DNA from: Bacteroidia bacterium
GTDB lineage: Bacteria; Bacteroidota; Bacteroidia; NS11-12g; UBA9320
DNA length: 5,539 bases
Assembly: GCA_022425465.1 (NCBI GenBank)
Contig: JAKMFK010000012.1
Location: forward strand, 1-5,539
Direction of reading: 5' to 3'
Both the position numbers and the translations under genes were made by a program. Each line of letters opens with the position of its first letter. The stretch's first letter is position 1. The notes under the pieces were generated by a model. That model ran no database searches. It worked only from the letters and a program-made list of their open reading frames with translations, and was not told the DNA's origin. This document shows, one piece after another, positions 1 to 5,539 of the stretch.

Positions 1-371
1 TGTTTGCGGTAATAATCTACCAAGGGTAAGAAATAATAATGGGTTTCCATTCCGTGTTTTTCACTGTGAATGAACGTGTTTTCAATACTAGCCCAACTTG
101 AGCTATCTCCTCTTAATGCATCCCACCAAAGGGATTGATTATTTCTTTGGGTATAAATGTGCTTTAGGGTGTCCTTGAAAATAAGATAGTCATCACAAAC
201 TATTTCGATGGGTTTTTCAAACTGGTTTTCTATATAGAATGCTAGAGAGTCACGAGTAAGTACGATTTTAGTATCCTCTGTTTCAACGATGACAGGCTGT
301 TTATTACAAGCAAAAAAAGCAAAGGAGATGAGTACATAACAGACTGTTTTTAAATGATTGACTCTACTCAT
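1..371 (-). CDS. Lipoprotein with YcbB/LdtD-like L,D-transpeptidase scaffold region (3' end cut by window)
   Basis: An open frame runs from the ATG at 371-369 off the left edge: 123 codons, no stop. The N-terminus reads as a lipoprotein signal: a short Lys/Arg-containing head, a hydrophobic stretch (residues 10-21) and a lipobox FFAC with the acylated Cys at 22, followed by Asn-Lys. After a linker, residues 62-123 resemble the scaffold region found before the catalytic domain in YcbB/LdtD-type L,D-transpeptidases: IYTQRNNQSLWW (72-83) matches the usual 'FY..R...PLW' pattern, and SEKHGMETHYY (103-113) matches 'A..HGL.P..Y'. Full members of that family make 3-3 peptidoglycan cross-links or attach proteins to peptidoglycan. 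The catalytic domain would lie outside the window, so activity cannot be judged. The gene follows another L,D-transpeptidase gene after 19 bp, which supports the call. No Shine-Dalgarno is visible. The lipoprotein call is firm; the family call is moderate. Confidence 0.75.
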   Translation of the reverse strand, partial: MSRVNHLKTVCYVLISFAFFACNKQPVIVETEDTKIVLTRDSLAFYIENQFEKPIEIVCDDYLIFKDTLKHIYTQRNNQSLWWDALRGDSSSWASIENTFIHSEKHGMETHYYFLPLVDYYRK

Positions 372-377
372 GAATAA

Positions 378-410
378 CAAATTTAGAAAATTATGTTACT
401 AAGTCATCAA
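378..410 (-). promoter_or_regulatory. Candidate Bacteroidota-type promoter for the lipoprotein gene
   Basis: On the - strand, TTG (410-408) is followed after 22 bp by TAAATTTG (385-378). This matches the flavobacterial pattern TTG-N17-23-TAnnTTTG. It lies in the 3' end of the preceding L,D-transpeptidase gene and the short gap after it. The -7 box ends only 6 bp before the ATG at 371, so the transcript would be leaderless or nearly so. A match this good can arise by chance in AT-rich DNA, and the gene may instead be served by read-through from upstream. Confidence 0.3.
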
Positions 411-1218
411 TGGTAAGGTACAGGTCTGTGTTCAGAATTATTGAGTTGTTCAGATAGTAGGAGGTTGGATGGTAAATGAAAAGGCAACTTCCACCTTTAA
501 TTGTGTTGATTATTTTATTGTTGGAAGATTTTGAAACAGCAGGACATCCAAAGCTTCTGCCTATTCGTTCATTGCGATTGACAATGTTGTTTGAGATGTA
601 GTTTGCTCCATGTATTACAATCCCACGAGAAAATGCATTGGAGTTGTAACTTTTTTCTAATCCATGTAATTTTAGTGAGAACTTGTTTCTGCCCCAGTAT
701 GTGCCACCAGTTACATAAAAACCGAGTGAACTTTTTTGGCTATTATGACGGTTACTAAACGTGGTAGCATAATCATTACCGCTTCTTTTACCGTGAGCAA
801 CCCATTCGTTAATTTTTACCTTTAAATGAACCAAGTCTAACACCCATAATCGTTTTTTATTACAATATTTTGAAAAATCAATGATTGTAATGTGTTGGGT
901 GTCTGTTAATTCTTGAGTATGTTTAAGGTGCATAAACCCCCTTATAGCCAAAGCAAATGGTTCAAATGGGATGGTGTCTTGATTGGGTTCATATGAAATG
1001 TTCTGATAAACATCTCTAGTAAAAGATTTGAATTTTTCTGATTTGATGGTTGTTAACTCTTTTCCGTCTTTGTCTTTAAAATCATGACCAAATGATGGAA
1101 TGGTTTTGTTTTTAAATGCTGTAGAGGAAATCAGAAAAAAGACACAGGCTAAACATTTTATCATTGAAGGTTTCAATGAGTGAACTACATGAGAAAAAGA
1201 GTTTAGCCTGTGTAACAT
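391..1218 (-). CDS. Exported murein L,D-transpeptidase, YkuD_2 (PF13645) type
   Basis: This 275-aa protein matches the 'murein L,D-transpeptidase catalytic domain' family, thought to act on peptidoglycan stem peptides through a catalytic Cys. Landmarks in order: a hydrophobic export segment (residues 22-34); GFMHLK (94-99); AHGKRSGND (141-149); TFSNRHNSQKSSLGFYVTGG (153-172); SLKLHGLE (181-188); RGIVIHGANY (198-207) with the conserved His203; and GRSFGCPAV (220-228) with the presumed nucleophile Cys225. All expected catalytic motifs are present, so the enzyme looks intact. The start is uncertain. The ATG at 1218 lies 3 bp after the hppA stop, but an in-frame ATG at 1164 (Met19) gives a more typical signal peptide, with Lys just after the Met and then a hydrophobic run. 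Neither has a Shine-Dalgarno. A nested inverted repeat covers the region of both starts. The gene sits between hppA and a lipoprotein gene with a related scaffold region. The substrate and the bond made cannot be read from sequence. Confidence 0.88.
   Translation of the reverse strand: MLHRLNSFSHVVHSLKPSMIKCLACVFFLISSTAFKNKTIPSFGHDFKDKDGKELTTIKSEKFKSFTRDVYQNISYEPNQDTIPFEPFALAIRGFMHLKHTQELTDTQHITIIDFSKYCNKKRLWVLDLVHLKVKINEWVAHGKRSGNDYATTFSNRHNSQKSSLGFYVTGGTYWGRNKFSLKLHGLEKSYNSNAFSRGIVIHGANYISNNIVNRNERIGRSFGCPAVSKSSNNKIINTIKGGSCLFIYHPTSYYLNNSIILNTDLYLTIDDLVT
1142..1213 (-). repeat. Nested inverted repeat over the start of the L,D-transpeptidase gene; possible attenuator or terminator
   Basis: The outer arms are a perfect 13-bp inverted repeat: acacaggctaaac (1142-1154) and gtttagcctgtgt (1201-1213). 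Inside lies a second perfect inverted repeat, tcattgaa (1161-1168) and ttcaatga (1172-1179), with a 3-base loop. The outer stem can be extended past a small internal loop by TTTT (1156-1159) pairing with the A-run at 1194-1198. On the - strand, which is the transcribed sense for hppA and the downstream gene, the 3' arm is followed after one C by T6 (1140-1135), as in an intrinsic terminator, although the outer loop of 46 bases is large. The ATG at 1164 (Met19) lies inside the inner stem and the ATG at 1218 lies just before the outer stem. The repeats are seen directly; any regulatory role is inferred. Confidence 0.6.
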
Positions 1219-1221
1219 ATT

Positions 1222-3504
1222 TTATTTTACAACGTCGTTATGTGCAACTGTTGCATTTTTATCACTGCAACAGGATTTTTTCTTGGATTGAATTGAAGTT
1301 TCCTCACTAGATTCTTCATGTGAATCACCAAGATGACCGCCAAGAATTGGAGCAATGATTAGTCCGATTAAGCAAGTTAGCTTAATTAGTATGTTCATTG
1401 ATGGTCCAGAAGTATCTTTAAAAGGATCACCAACAGTATCACCAGTTACGGCAGCTTTGTGAGCATCAGAACCTTTATAAGTCATCTCTCCATTAATTTC
1501 AACACCTGCTTCAAATGATTTTTTTGCATTATCCCAAGCTCCTCCGGCATTGTTTTGAAAGATAGCCCAAAGTACTCCACTTACAGTTACTCCAGCCATA
1601 TATCCTCCAAGCATTTCTGCAACGAGTTGATTGTTTTCAGGGTAGACAAGCTTACCAATTATTACAACGGCAATTGGAAATCCAATAGTTAGAATTCCAG
1701 GGAGCATCATTTCTTTAAGCGATGCTTTAGTTGAGATATCGACACATTTACCGTAATCTGGTTTTCCAGTACCTTTCATGATACCAGCAATTTCTCTGAA
1801 TTGTCTTCTAACTTCCTCAACCATTTCCATAGCAGCTTTACCAACGGCATTCATTGCAAGTGCTGAGAATACCACTGGAATCATAGCACCTACAAAAAGC
1901 ATTGCCAAAACAGGAGCTTTGAAGATATTAATACCATCAATGCCTGTAAAAGTTACATATGCAGCAAATAGGGCTAGAGATGTAAGAGCTGCAGATGCAA
2001 TCGCAAATCCTTTACCAGTTGCCGCAGTTGTGTTTCCAACAGAATCTAATATATCGGTTCTTTCTCTGACAATAGGTTCTTGTTCGCTCATTTCAGCAAT
2101 ACCGCCAGCATTATCAGCAATTGGACCAAAAGCGTCAATAGCTAATTGCATTGCAGTAGTAGCCATCATAGCAGATGCTGCAAGTGCAACGCCATAGAAT
2201 CCAGCGAATGCGTATGATGCCCAAATAGCGGCAGCAAATAATAGTACGGATGAAAAAGTTGATATCATCCCTGTAGCTAGACCCGCAATAATATTCGTAC
2301 CAGCACCAGTGCTTGATTGTTGTACAATCTTTAAGATTGGTTTTTTACCTAAACCTGTGTAATATTCAGTGAATGAAGAAATTGCAGCTCCAACAATAAG
2401 TCCGACTACCGTTGCAAAGAAAACACGAGTAGAACTGATTGATTTTAGTCCTTCTCCAAAGTAGTTCATTTGCATGGTGTCAGGAAGCATCCAGGTTACA
2501 AGACCATAGCATGCAACCAACACTAAAAATATTGAAGTCCAGTTACCAATGTTCAATGCTTTTTGAACGTCGGCTTCTTTGGCATCATTATTTGATATTT
2601 TAACGAGAAATGTTCCAATAATCGAGATAATAATCCCAGCTCCAGCAATAGCTACTGGAAGAAGAATAGGACCTATTCCACCAAATATATCGGAAACAGC
2701 TCCGCCCATGTCATTAATCACATAATTACCGAGTACCATAGCTGCAAGTACAGTAGCAACATAAGAACCAAATAAGTCAGCACCCATTCCAGCAACATCT
2801 CCTACGTTATCCCCAACGTTATCGGCAATTGTTGCAGGGTTTCTTGGATCATCTTCAGGAATACCTGCCTCTACTTTTCCAACAAGGTCAGCTCCAACAT
2901 CGGCTGCTTTGGTATAAATACCTCCTCCAACTCTTGCGAACAATGCGATTGATTCAGCTCCTAGTGAGAATCCAGCAAGTGTTTCTAGTACTACAGTCAT
3001 GTCAGTGGTAGATGTCCAAACACCGCCCATAAATAGGTTGAAGAAGAGAATGAATAACAAGGTAAGACCAAGAACAGCTAGTCCTGCAACACCTAATCCC
3101 ATGACTGTACCACCACCAAAAGAAATGTTCAAAGCATTTGGTAAGCTACTTTTAGCAGCTTGTGTTGTTCTAACATTTGTTTTAGTAGCTATTTTCATTC
3201 CCATGTTACCAGCTAGTGCTGAAAAAACAGCACCGATAACAAATGCAGGAATAATTAAATAGTCAGTAGTCGGAACAAAATAGGCAATACCAGCAAGAAC
3301 AACACTCGCACCTAAAACAAAATAAGCGAGTAGTCTGTATTCTGCTTTTAGAAATGCTAATGCACCTTCATAGATGTAATCTGCAATTTCCTTCATTTTT
3401 CCATCACCTGCATCCTGCTTCATAACCCACTGTTTTTTGTAAGTCATATAAAGAAGTCCTAGAACTGCCGTTGCTATTGGCATGTAAATCATCATTGATC
3501 CCAT
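1222..3504 (-). CDS. hppA: Membrane-integral, ion-pumping inorganic pyrophosphatase (K+-dependent type)
   Basis: HppA hydrolyses pyrophosphate at the inner face of the cytoplasmic membrane and couples this to H+ and/or Na+ export. The 760-aa protein has about 16 hydrophobic helices (roughly 3-21 through 703-723) and the family's Mg-pyrophosphate-binding signatures: [11 protein letters not shown] (202-212), [20 protein letters not shown] (217-236), [12 protein letters not shown] (457-468) and [15 protein letters not shown] (688-702), then Lys708. In [10 protein letters not shown] (490-499), Ala494 and Gly497 occupy the positions that are Lys and Thr in K+-independent enzymes, so K+ dependence is expected. 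The ion-gate region is unusual: Asp243 is present, but Gly246 and Ala250 stand at the two usual helix-6 glutamate positions, while helix 5 has Glu184 where Ser is common. I recall this arrangement from Flavobacterium-type H+-pumping enzymes, so H+ transport is my inference. After helix 16 there is a polar tail of about 37 residues. The start at 3504 has no Shine-Dalgarno; Met4 and Met5 are alternatives. It is probably the first gene of the leftward unit. Confidence 0.97.
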   Translation of the reverse strand: MGSMMIYMPIATAVLGLLYMTYKKQWVMKQDAGDGKMKEIADYIYEGALAFLKAEYRLLAYFVLGASVVLAGIAYFVPTTDYLIIPAFVIGAVFSALAGNMGMKIATKTNVRTTQAAKSSLPNALNISFGGGTVMGLGVAGLAVLGLTLLFILFFNLFMGGVWTSTTDMTVVLETLAGFSLGAESIALFARVGGGIYTKAADVGADLVGKVEAGIPEDDPRNPATIADNVGDNVGDVAGMGADLFGSYVATVLAAMVLGNYVINDMGGAVSDIFGGIGPILLPVAIAGAGIIISIIGTFLVKISNNDAKEADVQKALNIGNWTSIFLVLVACYGLVTWMLPDTMQMNYFGEGLKSISSTRVFFATVVGLIVGAAISSFTEYYTGLGKKPILKIVQQSSTGAGTNIIAGLATGMISTFSSVLLFAAAIWASYAFAGFYGVALAASAMMATTAMQLAIDAFGPIADNAGGIAEMSEQEPIVRERTDILDSVGNTTAATGKGFAIASAALTSLALFAAYVTFTGIDGINIFKAPVLAMLFVGAMIPVVFSALAMNAVGKAAMEMVEEVRRQFREIAGIMKGTGKPDYGKCVDISTKASLKEMMLPGILTIGFPIAVVIIGKLVYPENNQLVAEMLGGYMAGVTVSGVLWAIFQNNAGGAWDNAKKSFEAGVEINGEMTYKGSDAHKAAVTGDTVGDPFKDTSGPSMNILIKLTCLIGLIIAPILGGHLGDSHEESSEETSIQSKKKSCCSDKNATVAHNDVVK

Positions 3505-3548
3505 AAGATTATTTTTCTATTTGTTTTGCAATTTTTTATTAAAGCCCG

Positions 3549-3556
3549 CAAAGATA
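3549..3556 (-). promoter_or_regulatory. Candidate -7 promoter box for hppA
   Basis: The - strand reads TATCTTTG, a full match to the Bacteroidota -7 consensus TAnnTTTG. It ends 44 bp upstream of the hppA ATG, which would give a 5' leader of roughly 40 bases, a sensible length. No clear TTG is found 17-23 bp further upstream, so the -33 half is weak or absent. A short dyad overlaps its upstream edge. Confidence 0.5.
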
Positions 3557-3570
3557 TGATTTATATCATA
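3555..3570. repeat. Short AT-rich dyad next to the hppA -7 box; possible operator
   Basis: The + strand reads tatgat-ttat-atcata: perfect 6-bp arms (3555-3560 and 3565-3570) around a 4-bp spacer. It overlaps the first two bases of the proposed -7 box of hppA and covers the spacer between -7 and -33, where a transcription factor dimer could block or assist polymerase. All arm bases but two are A or T, so chance is a serious alternative in DNA of this composition. Confidence 0.25.
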
Positions 3571-3741
3571 ATACCTACTTATTTAATTTCTAATAAAAAA
3601 AGGGTTCCTTATTTTTTAAATATACAATTAAAGTACAATAGATACACTATATTTTATCCGTTAAACAATGTTGATTTTTGAATGTTATTTAATTGATATT
3701 TTCTGATTTCAAATATTAATAATCTTATTTTCGCAACCTCA

Positions 3742-5538
3742 ATGGAGCACATCCGAAATTTTTGTATAATAGCCCACATCGACCACGGTAAAAGCACGCT
3801 TGCAGACCGCTTACTTCAGACAACGGGAACAGTAAGTGATCGTGATATGAAAGAACAAACTTTGGATGATATGGATATCGAACGTGAACGTGGGATTACC
3901 ATTAAGTCTCATGCTATCCAGATGGATTATGTCCATGCGGGAGAAAAGTATGTTTTGAACTTAATTGATACTCCTGGCCATGTTGATTTCAGCTATGAGG
4001 TGAGTAGAAGTATTGCTGCTTGTGAGGGAGCACTACTTATTGTGGATGCAGCTCAAGGAATACAGGCACAGACCATATCTAATTTGTATCTAGCTCTTGA
4101 ACACGAACTGGAAATTATTCCGATTCTCAATAAGATGGATTTGCCTGGAGCAATGCCTGAAGAGGTAAAAGATCAAATCGAAGAACTTATTCTCTGTGAT
4201 AGAGACGATATTATAGCTGCCAGTGGCAAAACAGGGATGGGTGTTAATGAAATCTTGTCTGCTATTATTAATAAGATTCCACCCCCCCAAGGAAACCCGA
4301 ATGGTTCACTGAAAGCCTTAATATTTGATTCTGTATTCAATCCGTTCAGAGGAATTATTGCCTATTTTAGAATTATTGATGGAGAGTTGAACAAAGGAGA
4401 TAATATTCAATTTATCAATACCCAGAAAAGCTATTTTGCTGATGAGATAGGAGTGCTTCGATTGGAGCAAGAACCCAAAGAAGTAGTCAAAACAGGTGAT
4501 GTTGGCTATATCATATCTGGGATAAAGGAAGCTAAAGAGGTAAAAGTTGGAGACACAATTACCCTTCTCAAAGAACCTACTTCAGAGGCCATCAAAGGGT
4601 TTGAAGATGTTAAGCCTATGGTTTTTGCTGGAATATATCCAGTTGATACCGAAGACTTCGAAGAGCTAAGAGATTCCATGAGCAAGCTTCAATTGAATGA
4701 TGCTAGTTTGGTGTTTGAGCCTGAAAGTTCAGCTGCGTTAGGCTTTGGATTTCGATGTGGTTTTTTGGGAATGCTTCATATGGAAATTATCCAAGAACGA
4801 TTAGAACGAGAGTTTGGAATGACAGTCATTACTACTGTTCCCAACGTGAGTTATCATGCATATCTGAAAAAAGACCCTGACAAAATAGTGGTGGTTAATA
4901 ACCCTACTGACTTGCCTGAACCTAATTATTTGGATCGTGTAGAAGAACCTTATATTAATGCTCAAGTAATCACATCAGCAGATTATGTGGGATCCATCAT
5001 GTCTCTTTGTATCGATAAGCGAGGAATTTTGAAAAATCAAGTTTATTTGACATCGAATCGAGTAGAGTTGACCTTTGAAATGCCTATGGCTGAAGTAGTT
5101 TTCGATTTTTATGACAAACTTAAGAGTGTAAGTAGAGGATATGCTAGCTTTGATTATCATCCAATAGGGTACAGACAGAGTGTACTCGTAAAATTAGACA
5201 TTTTACTAAATGCCAAGGTGGTAGATGCTCTTTCGGCTGTTATTCATCGCGATAAAGCGTACGAATTTGGAAAGAAGATTTGTGAAAAATTGAGGGAGTT
5301 AATTCCACGTCATCAATTTGAGATTCCCATTCAAGCGGCCATTGGTGCCAAGGTGATATCACGAGAAAATATCCGTGCCATGCGAAAGGATGTAACGGCC
5401 AAATGTTATGGAGGAGATATCTCGAGAAAACGAAAACTACTCGAAAAACAAAAGAAGGGTAAAAAGCGAATGCGACAAGTAGGAAATGTTGAAATTCCGC
5501 AAAGTGCATTCATGGCTGTCCTTAAAATCAACGATTAA
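3742..5538 (+). CDS. lepA: Elongation factor 4 (ribosomal GTPase LepA)
   Basis: LepA/EF-4 is a translational GTPase that binds the ribosome; proposed roles include back-translocation and help in 30S subunit assembly or initiation. The 598-aa protein has the full family length. The GTPase domain shows G1 AHIDHGKST (11-19), the switch I region [12 protein letters not shown] (47-58), G3 DTPGH (76-80) with the catalytic-type His80, G4 NKMD (130-133) and a G5 region near SGKTG (161-165). Then come an EF-Tu-like domain 2 (about 190-275), two EF-G-like alpha/beta domains (about 290-480, including [15 protein letters not shown] at 335-349), and the LepA-specific basic C-terminal domain with [20 protein letters not shown] (548-567) and a Lys/Arg-rich run, ending in AFMAVLK. 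The N-terminus [19 protein letters not shown] begins where family members usually begin, which fixes the start; no Shine-Dalgarno is visible. It is transcribed away from hppA. It appears intact. Confidence 0.98.
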   Translation: MEHIRNFCIIAHIDHGKSTLADRLLQTTGTVSDRDMKEQTLDDMDIERERGITIKSHAIQMDYVHAGEKYVLNLIDTPGHVDFSYEVSRSIAACEGALLIVDAAQGIQAQTISNLYLALEHELEIIPILNKMDLPGAMPEEVKDQIEELILCDRDDIIAASGKTGMGVNEILSAIINKIPPPQGNPNGSLKALIFDSVFNPFRGIIAYFRIIDGELNKGDNIQFINTQKSYFADEIGVLRLEQEPKEVVKTGDVGYIISGIKEAKEVKVGDTITLLKEPTSEAIKGFEDVKPMVFAGIYPVDTEDFEELRDSMSKLQLNDASLVFEPESSAALGFGFRCGFLGMLHMEIIQERLEREFGMTVITTVPNVSYHAYLKKDPDKIVVVNNPTDLPEPNYLDRVEEPYINAQVITSADYVGSIMSLCIDKRGILKNQVYLTSNRVELTFEMPMAEVVFDFYDKLKSVSRGYASFDYHPIGYRQSVLVKLDILLNAKVVDALSAVIHRDKAYEFGKKICEKLRELIPRHQFEIPIQAAIGAKVISRENIRAMRKDVTAKCYGGDISRKRKLLEKQKKGKKRMRQVGNVEIPQSAFMAVLKIND

Positions 5539-5539
5539 T

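Larger units (their letters stand above)
3505..3741. other. Divergent intergenic region between hppA and lepA
   Basis: This 237-bp stretch is about 20% GC (48 G or C by hand count), far below the flanking genes. It must hold, or lie next to, the start signals of both divergent genes. I see no convincing ORF or RNA gene in it. The best signal is a TAnnTTTG box for hppA. For lepA there are only imperfect boxes: GATTTTTG at 3673-3680 and TATTTTCG at 3726-3733, neither with a TTG at proper spacing. Confidence 0.7.

Noticed and set aside
1142..1213. Reading the nested inverted repeat as the ends of a small mobile element
   Set aside because: There is no flanking target duplication, the enclosed DNA is only 46 bp, and it is part of a continuous reading frame. 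An RNA-structure role fits better.
1778..3262. Several + strand open frames opposite hppA (for example 1778-2197, 2829-3011, 2999-3262)
   Set aside because: They are antisense to a highly conserved hppA coding sequence, their translations resemble no family I recognise, and their composition follows from the opposite-strand codons.
3595..3617. Weak hairpin aagg-gtt-cctt flanked by A and T runs, resembling a bidirectional terminator
   Set aside because: Only four strong-to-moderate pairs, with an imperfect A/T extension, and it lies between divergent genes where no terminator is needed. It is probably a product of A- and T-rich composition.
3726..3733. TATTTTCG just upstream of the lepA ATG as a -7 box
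   Set aside because: One mismatch to TAnnTTTG, no TTG at 17-23 bp upstream, and it would leave almost no leader. GATTTTTG at 3673-3680 is equally imperfect, so I do not assign a lepA promoter.
4090..5509. Several - strand open frames opposite lepA (4090-4290, 4975-5160, 5240-5509)
   Set aside because: They lie wholly within the conserved lepA reading frame on the other strand and show no start context or recognisable domain.

Overview
The window looks like ordinary chromosome of an AT-rich member of the Bacteroidota, most probably a flavobacterium-like lineage. The evidence is indirect but consistent. None of the four genes has a recognisable Shine-Dalgarno sequence. The best promoter candidates match the TAnnTTTG -7 box of this phylum. 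The HppA, LepA and the two L,D-transpeptidase-type proteins are of kinds common there.

Layout. A 237-bp, roughly 20% GC intergenic region (3505-3741) separates two divergent transcription units. To the right, on the + strand, is a complete lepA (3742-5538), encoding the ribosomal GTPase EF-4; its stop codon lies one base before the window edge. To the left, on the - strand, are three genes in one direction: hppA (3504-1222), a membrane-integral pyrophosphatase; a 275-aa exported YkuD_2-type murein L,D-transpeptidase (1218-391); and the 5' part of a lipoprotein gene (371-1, cut by the window edge). The lipoprotein's N-terminal region resembles the scaffold region of YcbB/LdtD-type L,D-transpeptidases. 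Gaps of 3 and 19 bp suggest an operon, with alternative promoters or RNA control possible at the junctions.

How the genes work together. HppA uses pyrophosphate to pump ions across the inner membrane. The next two genes appear to act on peptidoglycan in the periplasm and at the outer membrane. LepA is a translation factor and has no evident link to them beyond sharing the intergenic region.

Points worth a second look. The strongest is a nested inverted repeat at the hppA/L,D-transpeptidase junction (1142-1213). A perfect 13-bp outer stem encloses a perfect 8-bp hairpin that contains an alternative start codon, and the structure is followed on the - strand by a T6 run inside the signal-peptide codons. 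It has the form of a terminator, attenuator or translational switch overlapping the start of the gene. The second is the ion-gate sequence of HppA: neither usual helix-6 glutamate position is a glutamate, while helix 5 has a Glu where Ser is usual. I saw no mobile element, CRISPR array, tRNA or rRNA, and no convincing new defence or metabolic system.
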